A stretch of DNA of 41,855 nucleotides from Candidatus Thiosymbion sp. (GCA_018435665.1 JAHDND010000120.1:1-41855); one strand, 5' to 3'; shown: positions 27,990 through 40,686, numbered from the stretch's first letter. Program-made: numbers and translations. Notes: a model not told the origin generated them from the sequence alone.

Positions 27990-29273
27990 TCAGTCCGGTG
28001 CTGGCAGGCTGGCCACCTCCGCCGCTTCGGCCTCCGACTGGCCGGGGGCGGGCTGGGTCAGGGCCACCTCACGGATGTGCCGTTGGGAGGCGTCGCGGAT
28101 CAGGACCTCGAGCCCGTCGAGCAAGAACTGCTCATCCTTGGCGGGGATGCGGGCGGTGTGGTTGAGGATCCAGTGGCTGACGCGGTCGGTGGGCTTGCCG
28201 GGAAGTTCCATGTCGAAGAAGTCTTCGATCACCCGCAGTTCGACCTGGCCGCTGACCAGGATGCCTCCGTCCGGCAGGTTCTTGTATTGTTCCGGGGCCT
28301 CGTCGCTTTCGTCGTAGATCTCGCCCACCACCTCCTCGATGATGTCCTCCAGGGTCACCACCCCTTCCAGGTAACCCATGTCGTCCACCACCAGGGCCAT
28401 GTGCTGCTTGTGCTTGCGCAGCAGGGGCAGCAGATGGTCGATGGTCTGGTTGGCGGGAACGAAGAGGGGGTCGCGGCCGATCTCCAGGGCGCTGATATCC
28501 GTGCGGCCGTTGACCAGGGCCTCCAATAGGTCGCGGGCGAACAGTACCTTGAGGATGATGTTGGGATTCTCGCCGTGGAGGGGGATACGGGAATAGGCCT
28601 CGTGGATGACCTCCGCCGTGAGGTCGGCCAGGGTGCGACGGCCGTCGAGGCTGAAGACGCGCTGCCGGGGGGTCATCACATCCCCGGCGCGCAGATCGTT
28701 GAGACTGAAGACCCGTTCGATCATCTCGCGCTCATCGGCCTTGATGGTGCCTTCCACTTCCCCATGCTCCATCATGCTGATCAACTCCGCCTCGGTGACC
28801 AGGGGGTCGGCGCTCTCGCCCGTCAGGCGATGGATTTTCTTGGTGAGCAGGGAGAAGAGCCACACCAGGGGCCAGATGGCGCGCATGAAGGCATAGATGA
28901 CCGGTCCCATGACCAGGGAGATGCGCTCGGCGAAATGGGTGGCGAGGGCCTTGGGGCTGATTTCCCCGAAGATCAGCAGGAGCAGGGTGATGACGCCCAC
29001 GGCGATACCGGGACCGAGGTGGCCAAACCAGTCGGAGGCGACGACGGTGGCGAGTGCGGAGGCGCCGACGTTGACCAGGTTGTTGCCGATCAGGATGGCG
29101 ATCAGCATGGAGGGCTGATCCTTTTTAAGCCGATAGACAGCGGTGGCGCCAGGACGGCCTTCGCGATGAAGGGCCTGGGCCCGGGCCAGGGAGAGGGAGG
29201 TGAGGGCGGTTTCCGAACCGGAGAAGAGGCCGGAGAGAAGGAGCAGGACGATGAGGGTCAGTAACTCTTGCAT
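27990..29273 (-). CDS. CNNM/CBS-domain transporter, CorB/YfjD-like
   Basis: A 427-residue member closest in layout to the CorB/YfjD branch, proteins linked to Mg2+/Co2+ resistance. The start LFSGSETALTSLSLAR is typical of that branch, followed by FGEISPKALATHFAE, the CBS pair with VMTPRQRVF and VVDDMGYLEGVVTLEDIIEEVVGEI, and the CorC_HlyC domain with ILVSGQVELR. An own terminator lies downstream. Upstream, TATAGAAT at 29326-29333 on the minus strand could be a -10 box about 55 bases before the start, with no clear -35. Confidence 0.88.
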   Translation of the reverse strand: MQELLTLIVLLLLSGLFSGSETALTSLSLARAQALHREGRPGATAVYRLKKDQPSMLIAILIGNNLVNVGASALATVVASDWFGHLGPGIAVGVITLLLLIFGEISPKALATHFAERISLVMGPVIYAFMRAIWPLVWLFSLLTKKIHRLTGESADPLVTEAELISMMEHGEVEGTIKADEREMIERVFSLNDLRAGDVMTPRQRVFSLDGRRTLADLTAEVIHEAYSRIPLHGENPNIILKVLFARDLLEALVNGRTDISALEIGRDPLFVPANQTIDHLLPLLRKHKQHMALVVDDMGYLEGVVTLEDIIEEVVGEIYDESDEAPEQYKNLPDGGILVSGQVELRVIEDFFDMELPGKPTDRVSHWILNHTARIPAKDEQFLLDGLEVLIRDASQRHIREVALTQPAPGQSEAEAAEVASLPAPD

Positions 29274-29555
29274 CGCGGTGAGGGGGGAGGGCCTCCAGGT
29301 TGCCTCGGAACAATCGAGATGCGCATTCTATACCGAACCACCCAGGGCCTTGGTGGCGAGTGGGTTTTATTTCCGCGTTTTAATTGCGCTGTAACAATTA
29401 CGTCATGACGACCCCGGTCTAGAATCCCCACCCGCCATGACGCTTCACGACCTCGAATCCGGTAGCTCGTGGGCCAGTCACCCGGCCGTTAACTGCCTGT
29501 CCGATCGGCCTGCTGGCATGGCGGCTAACTTTAATCCCTGATCTGGAGAAACAAC

Positions 29556-30959
29556 ATGACGGGTCATGCGCTGACGCGCTTCATCCTGCCGGTCGCCGCC
29601 CTCCTGGCGCCGGGGCTCGCCGCCGCGGCCGATACCGCCGAACATATCGATCTGACCGGACACTGGGTGGGCTTTCTGTCCATCCTGATCTTTGTCGTCG
29701 CCTACGCCTTCGTGATGGTGGAGGAGTTCACCCACCTGCGTAAGTCCAAGCCCGTCATGCTGGCCGCCGGTATCATCTGGGTGCTGATCGCCATTGTCTA
29801 TGTCCAGAATGGCATGCCCCATGCCGCCGAGGCGGCCGTGCGGCACAATATTCTGGAATACGCCGAACTCTTCCTCTTCCTCATGGCGGCCATGACCTAC
29901 GTCAACGCCCTGGACGAGCGCCTGGTCTTCGAGGCCCTGCGCGCCTGGTTGGTGAGTCGTGGCTTCGGCTATCGTCAGCTCTTCTGGCTCACCGGCATCC
30001 TGGCCTTCTTCATCTCTCCGGTGGCGGATAACCTGACCACCGCCCTGCTGATGGGCGCCGTGGTGTTGGCGGTGGGTTCAGACAGCCCCCGCTTCGTGGC
30101 CCTGGGTTTTATCAATATCGTCGTCGCCGCCAATGCCGGTGGCGCCTTCAGCCCCTTCGGCGACATCACCACCCTGATGGTGTGGCAGAAGGGTATCGTC
30201 GATTTCCAGACCTTCTTCCTGCTCTTCGTCCCCTCTCTGGTCAATTTCGTCGTCCCGGCGGCCATCATGCACTTCGGGATCCCCAATGTGGTGCCGCCGG
30301 CCCTGACCGAAAAGGTGAGGATGCGCCGCGGGTCCAAGCGGATCATGATCCTCTTTCTGCTGACCATCGCCACCGCGGTGAGCTTCCACAACTTCCTGCA
30401 CCTGCCCCCGGTATTGGGCATGATGACCGGTCTGGCCTATCTGAAGATCTTCGCTTACTTCCTGAAGAAGACCGGGGAGAAGACCCAGATGCGGGATGAG
30501 GCCATCGAGGACGCCATGCCCTTCGATATCTACCGCAAACTGGCGCGTTCCGAATGGGACACCCTGATGTTCTTCTATGGCGTGGTGCTGTGCGTGGGCG
30601 GCCTGGGCTTCATCGGCTATCTGGCGCTGATCTCCGAGTTCATCTATGTCGACCTCGGCCCCACCACGGCTAATGTCCTCATCGGCATCCTTTCGGCCGT
30701 CGTCGACAATATCCCGGTGATGTTCGCGGTCCTGAACATGATGCCCGATATGTCCCAGGGCCAGTGGCTGCTGGTGACCCTGACGGCGGGCGTGGGGGGG
30801 AGCATGCTCTCCATCGGCTCCGCCGCCGGCGTGGCCTTGATGGGGCAGTCGAAGGGCATGTACACCTTCGCCAGTCACCTCAAGTGGACCTGGGCAGTGG
30901 CCCTGGGCTACGTCGCCAGCATCCTCTGCCACATGTGGCTGAACGCCAGCATATTCTGA
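29556..30959 (+). CDS. nhaD: Na+/H+ antiporter NhaD
   Basis: A 467-residue inner-membrane antiporter of the NhaD family (ion transporter superfamily), which exports Na+ or Li+ in exchange for H+ at high pH and salt. The N-terminus looks like a cleavable signal (hydrophobic 8-24 ending AAAA), as in several NhaD proteins. Eleven to twelve helices follow. SPVADNLTTALLMG and GGAFSPFGDITTLMVW are the conserved core motifs, with a second half containing SAVVDNIPVMFA and GSMLSIGSAAGVA. GGAGA precedes the ATG. The 282-bp divergent gap upstream has a few A/T-rich patches but no promoter or riboswitch I can defend. Confidence 0.93.
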   Translation: MTGHALTRFILPVAALLAPGLAAAADTAEHIDLTGHWVGFLSILIFVVAYAFVMVEEFTHLRKSKPVMLAAGIIWVLIAIVYVQNGMPHAAEAAVRHNILEYAELFLFLMAAMTYVNALDERLVFEALRAWLVSRGFGYRQLFWLTGILAFFISPVADNLTTALLMGAVVLAVGSDSPRFVALGFINIVVAANAGGAFSPFGDITTLMVWQKGIVDFQTFFLLFVPSLVNFVVPAAIMHFGIPNVVPPALTEKVRMRRGSKRIMILFLLTIATAVSFHNFLHLPPVLGMMTGLAYLKIFAYFLKKTGEKTQMRDEAIEDAMPFDIYRKLARSEWDTLMFFYGVVLCVGGLGFIGYLALISEFIYVDLGPTTANVLIGILSAVVDNIPVMFAVLNMMPDMSQGQWLLVTLTAGVGGSMLSIGSAAGVALMGQSKGMYTFASHLKWTWAVALGYVASILCHMWLNASIF

Positions 30960-31067
30960 GCAGGGCGATAGAAGAGGGCAGTCAATTCCCGGTATCGACG
31001 GGGAGGGCCGGGGGAATGTCACGCTAAAGGGGCAGCCGTCCGGGGGAGTTGAACCCCTCCCGGTACG

Positions 31068-31084
31068 GCCTGGCTCCGCCAGGC
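31068..31084. other. hairpin between the convergent nhaD and fnr genes
   Basis: GCCTGGC and GCCAGGC form a perfect 7-bp stem with a TCC loop, 8 bp past the fnr stop. An imperfect GC-rich stem lies next to it at about 31036-31067. No T-tract, so termination is only possible. Confidence 0.4.
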
Positions 31085-31091
31085 AGGGGAA

Positions 31092-31892
31092 TCAGGACAT
31101 GCGCCGCCGGCACTCCTCGACGGGGACGCGACTGACCATGGCCTCGATGGCGTCGAGATTGGTGAGCTGGATGTGCTTGCGATCTACCTTGAGCAACCCC
31201 TCGTCGTGGAAACGGGTGAACAACCGGCTGACGGTCTCCACGGCCAGGCCGAGGTAATTGCCGATCTCGTGGCGGGACATGCTCAGGTAGAAGTCGGTGG
31301 GGCTCAGGCCGCGTTTGCGGAAGCGCTGGGAGAGGCTGAGGAGAAAGGTGGCCAGGCGGTCCTCGGCGCTTTTCTTGCCGAGGAGCAGGAGCATCTCGGT
31401 CTCGTGGGCGATCTCCTTGCTCAGGAGACGGTACATCTGGTGTTGCAGGGAGGGGATGGTGAAGCTCAACTCCTCGAGGCGACCGAAAGGCAGCTCACAG
31501 ACCGCGGAGGTCTCCAGGACCTTGGCGGAACACACATGGGCATCTTTTTCAATGGCGTCGAGGCCGATGATCTCCCCGGGGAGGTGGAAGCCCAGGACCT
31601 GTTCCCCGCCCTCCGGGCTCTGGGCGAAGGTCTTCACCGACCCGGTCTTGACCACGAAGAGGGAACGGAAGCGATCGCCGCTCTGAAACAGATAATCCCC
31701 CCGATGGAGGGGTCGATTACGCCGGACGATGCTGTCCAGTCGTTCCACATCCTCGGGGGCCAATCCCAACGGCAGACAAAGTGTCATCAGGGTGCAATTG
31801 CGACAAGCGACCCGGATCGACTCGAAGGAGATGATCTTGCCCTCGGGCAGGGCAGTCAGGGTGGTCAACGCTGGGGTGTTCATGGAGCCCAT
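31092..31892 (-). CDS. fnr: FNR-type anaerobic regulator
   Basis: A 266-residue Crp/Fnr activator that senses oxygen through a 4Fe-4S cluster. Cys30, Cys33 and Cys39 (CRNCTLMTLC) plus Cys121 (HVCSAKV) reproduce the four ligands of E. coli FNR (20, 23, 29, 122). The cyclic-nucleotide-like fold covers 50-165, and the DNA-reading helix includes ETVSRLFTRF, with the E-x2-SR pattern that reads TTGAT half-sites. Two ATGs, at 31892 and 31883, are possible starts; neither has a clear ribosome binding site. An FNR box lies just upstream, which suggests autoregulation. Confidence 0.95.
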   Translation of the reverse strand: MGSMNTPALTTLTALPEGKIISFESIRVACRNCTLMTLCLPLGLAPEDVERLDSIVRRNRPLHRGDYLFQSGDRFRSLFVVKTGSVKTFAQSPEGGEQVLGFHLPGEIIGLDAIEKDAHVCSAKVLETSAVCELPFGRLEELSFTIPSLQHQMYRLLSKEIAHETEMLLLLGKKSAEDRLATFLLSLSQRFRKRGLSPTDFYLSMSRHEIGNYLGLAVETVSRLFTRFHDEGLLKVDRKHIQLTNLDAIEAMVSRVPVEECRRRMS

Positions 31893-31905
31893 TTTGCAGA
31901 TTCAT

Positions 31906-31919
31906 TTGACCGGGATCAA
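31906..31919. promoter_or_regulatory. FNR box upstream of fnr
   Basis: TTGAC-CGGG-ATCAA matches the FNR/Anr consensus TTGAT-N4-ATCAA at 9 of 10 defined positions. Its centre is about 20 bp from the fnr start codon, so the site probably overlaps the promoter or leader, where bound FNR would repress. E. coli fnr is also negatively autoregulated. Confidence 0.65.
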
Positions 31920-31938
31920 GTAAATCAAAGTATGGATG

Positions 31939-31967
31939 GCCCCCGGGACCGCGCAGGCCCCGGGGGC
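31939..31967. other. strong hairpin between divergent fnr and pyrG
   Basis: GCCCCCGGG and CCCGGGGGC form a 9-bp perfect stem with an 11-base loop. It may insulate the two divergent promoters; no T-tract on either strand. Confidence 0.4.
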
Positions 31968-32004
31968 GGCACCCGTCGTTGAGGGGAGGCGGGGATTTTG
32001 ATAG

Positions 32005-33710
<1,706 letters not shown>

Positions 33711-33711
<1 letters not shown>

Positions 33712-34544
33712 TGGAACTGCTCCACTTCGAGGTCGGGCTGGACCAGCCTCTCTTCCTCATCGCCGGTCCCTGTGTCCTGGAGAGCGCGGAGCTGGCCCAG
33801 CACACTGCGGGCTATCTGCGCGAGCTGACCACGGAACTGGGCATCCCCTTCATCTTCAAATCCTCCTTCGACAAGGCCAACCGCTCCTCCCTCGCCGGCT
33901 TTCGCGGCCCCGGCCTGGAGGCCGGGCTGCGCATCCTGGAGTCGATCCGGGCAGGCCTGAGGGTGCCGGTCCTGACCGATGTCCACGAGGACACGCCCCT
34001 GGGGGAGGTGGTGGAGGTGGTGGATGTCTTGCAGACGCCGGCATTCCTCTGCCGCCAGACCAACTTCATCCGCGCCGTCGCCGAGATGGGCCTGCCGGTT
34101 AATATCAAGAAGGGCCAGTTCCTGGCCCCCTGGGACATGCGGCGGGTGGTGGAAAAGGCCCGCGCCACCGGCAATGACCAGATCATGGTCTGCGAACGGG
34201 GCGTGACCTTCGGCTACAACAACCTGGTCGCCGACATGCGTGCCCTGGCGGTGATGCGCGAGACCGGCTGCCCGGTGGTATTCGACGCCACCCACTCCGT
34301 CCAGTTGCCGGGGGGGCGCGGTGATAGCTCCGGCGGCCAGCGCGAGTTCGTCCCGGTGCTGGCGCGGGCGGCGGTGGCCGCGGGCATCGCCGGCCTCTTC
34401 GTCGAGACCCATCCGGACCCGGACAGCGCCCTGAGCGATGGCCCCAATTCCTGGCCCCTGGGGCGGATGCGGGAACTGCTGGAGACCCTGCTGGAAATTG
34501 ACCGGCTGGTCAAGGCGCGCGGTTTTCCGGAATTGACGAGCTGA
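33711..34544 (+). CDS. kdsA: 3-deoxy-8-phosphooctulonate (KDO-8-P) synthase
   Basis: A 277-residue TIM-barrel enzyme that condenses phosphoenolpyruvate and arabinose 5-phosphate on the way to lipopolysaccharide [15 protein letters not shown] and RGPGLEAGL are the substrate loops; [12 protein letters not shown] and FVETHPDPD are further family motifs. The N-terminal strand reads IAGPCVLES with a Cys where E. coli has Asn (GGMNVLES). With His in DATH, Glu in VETH and Asp in SDGP, that makes it the metal-dependent class II type. The ATG overlaps the pyrG stop by one base. Confidence 0.95.
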
Positions 34545-34546
34545 TG

Positions 34547-34617
34547 CCAGGCCCAATCCAGGCCTGAACCCAGACCCAGACTTAGAACCAGAGCTAGAAC
34601 AAGACCCCGTCGCCCCA
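34547..34617. repeat. degenerate 6-bp repeat between kdsA and eno
   Basis: A run of loosely conserved hexamers around CAGACC and TAGAAC fills half of the 146-bp gap. It is too diverged to count copies with confidence. Confidence 0.45.
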
Positions 34618-34642
34618 GCCGGAGCCGGACCGCCGTCCCTAG

Positions 34643-35968
<1,326 letters not shown>

Positions 35969-36030
35969 GGCGGCGGGAGCGGGTGCCCGGGAGGCGCTGA
36001 GGGTGCCAAACCTGGATCAGGTGCCGGAGC

Positions 36031-36114
36031 CGTTGCATCGCCCGATGCACAGGGCGATGCATCTGCCAGTGCATTGGCCGTTGTGTTGGTCGGTGTGTCG
36101 GTCGGTGTGTCGGT
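36031..36114. repeat. 12-bp tandem array between eno and ftsB
   Basis: Seven copies of a 12-bp unit grade from CGTTGCATCGCC to CGGTGTGTCGGT; the last two are identical. The array sits in the 270-bp gap before ftsB. Short frames on both strands carry tetrapeptide periodicity because 12 is divisible by 3, but none looks like a gene. Confidence 0.8.
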
Positions 36115-36238
36115 CGGGGCGCGCCGTGATGGCGTCTTGCCCTACCCGGTGGCGCCGGGCAGGGCCGGGCACTGCGTCCGGCCGCCTCCCTGGTGACGTC
36201 GGCCCTGGGCCAGCATGGGCCTGAGAGCGAGGAGCGGC

Positions 36239-36721
36239 ATGCGGATTTTGGTCCTCGTCTTGCTGTTGCTGCTGGGCGGGTTGCAATATCGCCTCTGGGT
36301 GGGGGAGGGCAGCCTGGCGGAGGTCACCGCCCTGCGGCGGGAGATCCAGGCTCAAAAGGAGGAGATCGAGAGGCTGCAAGCCCGCAACCGCCGCATGCAG
36401 GCGGAGGTCGAGGATCTGCGCCAGGGGCTGGATGCCCTGGAGGAGCGCGCCCGCAGCGAACTAGGCATGATCAAGGAGGGTGAACTCTTTCTGCAATTGG
36501 TCGAACCCAATCCCCCGCTGGCCGGGGAGGCGAGGCCTGGTGGTCAGAGTGGACAAACTGGCCAGACTGCCAAGCCTCCGGCCGCTCAAGCGGTTGCCAA
36601 ACCCCCGGCTACTCCAGCGACGTCCAAACCCCCGGCCGCCCCAGCGGCTACCAAGCCCCCGGCTACTTCGGCAGTTTCCAAACCCCAGGCGGGAACGGCC
36701 GAGGCCAAAAGCCATGACTGA
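36239..36721 (+). CDS. ftsB: cell division protein FtsB with long C-terminal extension
   Basis: A 160-residue bitopic membrane protein of the divisome that forms the FtsQLB complex. A short cytoplasmic start leads into one transmembrane helix (about 3-20). A coiled coil follows (about 30-75, LRREIQAQKEEIERLQARN), then the conserved ARSELGMIKEGELF that docks to FtsQ. Usual length is 90-105 residues. Here a 60-residue periplasmic tail of Ala, Pro, Lys and Thr is added by a 27-bp DNA repeat. GAGGAG before ATG 36239 fixes the start against an upstream in-frame ATG. The stop overlaps ispD by 8 bp. Confidence 0.92.
   Translation: MRILVLVLLLLLGGLQYRLWVGEGSLAEVTALRREIQAQKEEIERLQARNRRMQAEVEDLRQGLDALEERARSELGMIKEGELFLQLVEPNPPLAGEARPGGQSGQTGQTAKPPAAQAVAKPPATPATSKPPAAPAATKPPATSAVSKPQAGTAEAKSHD
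36569..36703. repeat. 27-bp tandem array in ftsB
   Basis: Five diverged 27-bp units encode AKPPAAQAV, AKPPATPAT, SKPPAAPAA, TKPPATSAV and SKPQAGTAE. The nine-residue period gives a proline-rich, likely unstructured periplasmic tail. Confidence 0.85.
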
Positions 36722-37418
36722 CAGCCCCTGCTGGGCCGTCATCCCCGCCGCGGGCGCCGGCCGCCGGATGGGCGCCGCCCTCCCCAAGCAGTACCTGGAC
36801 CTGGCGGGCCTGCCGGTGCTGGAGCACAGCCTGCGCCTCTTTCTCGCTCACCCCCGCATCCATGGGCTGGCGGTGGCCCTGGACCCGACGGACACGCGCT
36901 GGGATCGACTGCCTTCCGCCCGCCATCCCACCATCCGGCGCGTCCCCGGGGGTGCCGAACGCTGCCATTCGGTGCTCAATGCCCTGGAGGCCCTGGCCGG
37001 CCAGGCCGGGGAGGACGACTGGGTGCTGGTCCATGACGCGGCCCGGCCCTGCCTGCGGCGGGAGGACCTGGATCGTCTGATCGCGACCCTGGAAGGTCAC
37101 CCCGTCGGCGGTCTCCTCGGCATCCCGGTGCGGGACACCATGAAGGCGGCGGATGCCCGCGGCCAGGTTCAGCACACGGTCCCCCGGGAGGGTCTCTGGC
37201 ATGCCTTCACCCCCCAGATGTTCCGCCTCGGGGTCCTCCGCCGGGCCCTGACCCAGGCCCTCGCCGCTGGTCAACTGGTCACGGACGACGCCAGCGCCAT
37301 GGAACTGGCCGGCCACTCACCCCTGCTGGTGGAGGGTCACGCCGACAACCTCAAGATCACCCGACCGGAGGATCTGCCCCTGGCGCATTTTCACCTGACC
37401 CAACAGGGGCGGGGTTAG
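36714..37418 (+). CDS. ispD: 2-C-methyl-D-erythritol 4-phosphate cytidylyltransferase
   Basis: A 234-residue Rossmann-type nucleotidyltransferase, third step of the MEP isoprenoid pathway. PAAGAGRRMG and LPKQYLDL form the CTP-binding loop. HDAARPCL and GIPVRDTMK are family motifs, and TDDASAMEL near the C-terminus closes the site. The frame extends upstream inside ftsB, but ATG 36714 gives the proper N-terminus and overlaps the ftsB stop by 8 bp, so translation is probably coupled. Confidence 0.95.
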   Translation: MTDSPCWAVIPAAGAGRRMGAALPKQYLDLAGLPVLEHSLRLFLAHPRIHGLAVALDPTDTRWDRLPSARHPTIRRVPGGAERCHSVLNALEALAGQAGEDDWVLVHDAARPCLRREDLDRLIATLEGHPVGGLLGIPVRDTMKAADARGQVQHTVPREGLWHAFTPQMFRLGVLRRALTQALAAGQLVTDDASAMELAGHSPLLVEGHADNLKITRPEDLPLAHFHLTQQGRG

Positions 37419-37610
37419 GCCATGGGTGTCATTCTGGCAAGCCTGCGTGAATTCCATCGGCAGGTCCGGTGTGGTGGGAGTTTCGCATAATGTATAAAGC
37501 TCATGCCGCGCGCGGTTGCTGTCGGCGCCCGTCAGGTCATGGCCGGCGGGGTCGGGAGCGTCAGGTGGGGTACCGCGAGGATAAGTCTCTAGAGGTATGA
37601 GGTCGCTGAC

Positions 37611-38093
37611 ATGTTAATTGGACAGGGTATTGATGCCCACCGCTTTGGCGCTGCCCGCCTGCTGGTGCTCGCCGGCGTCCCGGTCCCCCACGACCAGGGA
37701 CTGGAGGCCCATTCGGATGGCGACGTGGCCATCCATGCCCTATGCGACGCCCTGCTCGGGGCCGCTGGCCTAGGCGACATCGGTCGCCACTTTCCCGACA
37801 CCGACGCCGCCTACGCCGACATCGACAGTCGCATCCTTCTGAGCAGGGTCATGGCCTCCCTGGCCGAACGCGGCCTGGCCGTCCACAACGCCGACCTGAC
37901 GATCGTCGCCCAACGCCCGAAGCTGGCGCCCCACATCCCCGACATGGTCCAGGTCCTGGCCAGCGACCTGAACTGCCCGGCGGATCGGGTGAACGTCAAG
38001 GCCACCACCACGGAGCGCATGGGCTTCACCGGCCGCGGTGAGGGCATCGCAGCCTTCGCCGTGGTCCTGCTGCAGGAGGGGGCCGGGAACTGA
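37611..38093 (+). CDS. ispF: 2-C-methyl-D-erythritol 2,4-cyclodiphosphate synthase
   Basis: A 160-residue trimeric Zn2+ enzyme, fifth step of the MEP pathway. [10 protein letters not shown] supplies the metal-binding Asp8 and His10, [18 protein letters not shown] the next His and the phosphate-binding segment, and [15 protein letters not shown] the C-terminal signature. A GAGG lies 9 bases before the ATG. A 192-bp gap separates it from ispD; TATAAA at 37493-37498 might be part of a promoter of its own. Confidence 0.96.
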   Translation: MLIGQGIDAHRFGAARLLVLAGVPVPHDQGLEAHSDGDVAIHALCDALLGAAGLGDIGRHFPDTDAAYADIDSRILLSRVMASLAERGLAVHNADLTIVAQRPKLAPHIPDMVQVLASDLNCPADRVNVKATTTERMGFTGRGEGIAAFAVVLLQEGAGN

Positions 38094-38164
38094 AGGCGGC
38101 CACCTCTAACAGGCTATAGACAGGGAGCGGCGGGTCATGGCGCGAGGCCCTCTCGGCGACCGGA

Positions 38165-39136
<972 letters not shown>

Positions 39137-39382
39137 CTAGGCCCGTCGCCGACGGGCTGAGGATTGTGGCTTCCGGAACCCGGCCCCCCGAGAATTCAGG
39201 GGAACCCGCCCGGGAAGTGCATGATGCTCTGGAAGTGCGTGCCCCGCATGTTACGGATTGGTCCGCAACGGGTAAAGCCGGCAGCCGGTCAAGGTCTAAG
39301 CCCGTCCGGTGGAGGCTGACCACCCGCTGTCCTGAGCCAACCGGGCATTGGTGGGTGACCGACGGGAGGCGCGACGGGGCGC

Positions 39383-39438
39383 GGGACCGGCGTCGTGGAA
39401 CCGGCGTCGTGGAACCGGCGTGGCGGGACCGGCTTGGC
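39383..39438. repeat. 14-bp tandem array upstream of ald
   Basis: Four copies of a 14-bp unit (GGAACCGGCGTCGT and variants) lie 57 bp before the ald start in the 377-bp divergent gap. Unlike the coding arrays its unit is not a multiple of 3. The rest of the gap shows no gene. Confidence 0.85.
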
Positions 39439-39495
39439 AGGGGCGCATTTTCCAGGCAGGATGAGCCCTACCAGCCCAGAGGCGGAGGTGAGCGC

Positions 39496-40554
39496 ATGCG
39501 TATTGGTATACCAAAGGAAATCAAACCATTGGAGGGCCGGGTGGCCCTGATTCCCGAGGCCTGTGGCGATCTGGTCCGCGATGGTCACGAGGTCCTGGTC
39601 GGGGAGGGGGCCGGCGTTGCCAGCGGCTTTCCGGACGCAGCCTATGCCGCGGTGGGTGCCAGGGTGGTTACTCAGCCCCAGGACCTGTACGCGGCCGCCG
39701 ACCTGGTGGTGAAGGTCAAGGAGCCCTGGGACGAGGAGCCGGACTGGCTGCGGCCGGGGCAACGGCTCTTCTCCTTCCTGCATCTGGCGGCGGACCCGGC
39801 CCTGGTGCAGCGCCTGCTGGCCTCCGGGGTGACGGCCCTGGCCTTCGAGACCCTGGAGCATCGGGGTGGCCTCCCCATTCTGGCGCCCATGAGCGAGATC
39901 GCCGGGCGTCTGGCGGTGCAGATCGGCGCCCGGCTGCTCCATGCCCCCGAGGGTGGCAAGGGGTTGCTGCTGGGTGGCCTGGCGGCGGCGGAACCCGGGC
40001 AGGTGGTGGTCCTCGGGGCGGGCCATGCCGGGGCCGCGGCGGTGCGGCTGGCGGCGGCCCTGGGCGCCCGGGTCACCGTCTTCGATCTGGACGCCGACAA
40101 GCTGCGCCTCATGGACCAGGTGGGTCCCCAGGTCACCAGTCTCTATCCCTACCGGGACAGCCTGGACCGGGCGGTGCGGGAGGCGGACCTGCTCGTCGGC
40201 GCCGTGCTGATCCCCGGTGCCCGGGCGCCGCACCTGGTCTCCCGAGATCAAGTGGCCGCCATGGGCGCGGGCAGCGTGGTGGTGGACATCGCCGTGGATC
40301 AGGGCGGCTGTATCGAGACCACCCGCCCCACGACCTACGCCGCCCCTACCTATCTGGCGGAGGGGGTCATCCACTTTGGCGTCACCAACATGCCGGGGGC
40401 CGTCCCTCGGACTGCCTCACGGGCCTTGTGCGCCAGCCTTTACCCCTGGGTGCGACGCCTCGCCAGGGTGGAATGGCCGACCGACCCGGCCCTGGCGGGG
40501 GCGGTCAATGTGGAACAGGGGCGCCTGGTGCTGCCGGCCTTGCGGCAGGTCTGA
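39496..40554 (+). CDS. ald: alanine dehydrogenase
   Basis: A 352-residue NAD+-dependent enzyme interconverting L-alanine and pyruvate plus ammonia. MRIGIPKEIKPLEGRVALIP is the family start with the substrate Arg. VKVKEP holds the substrate Lys, FSFLHLA the catalytic His, VVVLGAGHAGAAAVR the NAD-binding loop, and VVDIAVDQGGC the catalytic Asp. It is a little shorter than usual (about 370). A transhydrogenase alpha subunit is the main look-alike, but the FLHLA and VDQGG contexts and the lack of a pntB partner argue against it. GGAGG precedes the ATG. Confidence 0.92.
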   Translation: MRIGIPKEIKPLEGRVALIPEACGDLVRDGHEVLVGEGAGVASGFPDAAYAAVGARVVTQPQDLYAAADLVVKVKEPWDEEPDWLRPGQRLFSFLHLAADPALVQRLLASGVTALAFETLEHRGGLPILAPMSEIAGRLAVQIGARLLHAPEGGKGLLLGGLAAAEPGQVVVLGAGHAGAAAVRLAAALGARVTVFDLDADKLRLMDQVGPQVTSLYPYRDSLDRAVREADLLVGAVLIPGARAPHLVSRDQVAAMGAGSVVVDIAVDQGGCIETTRPTTYAAPTYLAEGVIHFGVTNMPGAVPRTASRALCASLYPWVRRLARVEWPTDPALAGAVNVEQGRLVLPALRQV

Positions 40555-40686
40555 ATCCTGAAGGCGGTCTTTATCGGCAGCGGCCTTCGCGGGACCCGCC
40601 GGAAACCGAGGCATCCCAGGTATCGAGGACGCATCTCCGTTTTCGGCATTGATAGAGAAGGACCGGAGGGCGTCCGGAGGGGGTGT

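Noticed and set aside
29274..29555. Na+-responsive riboswitch before nhaD
   Set aside because: I could not find the paired elements of known Na+ riboswitch classes, and the patches of A/T do not form a stable fold by eye.
39496..40554. NAD(P) transhydrogenase alpha subunit
   Set aside because: Length, the FLHLA and VDQGG contexts and absence of a beta-subunit gene fit alanine dehydrogenase better.
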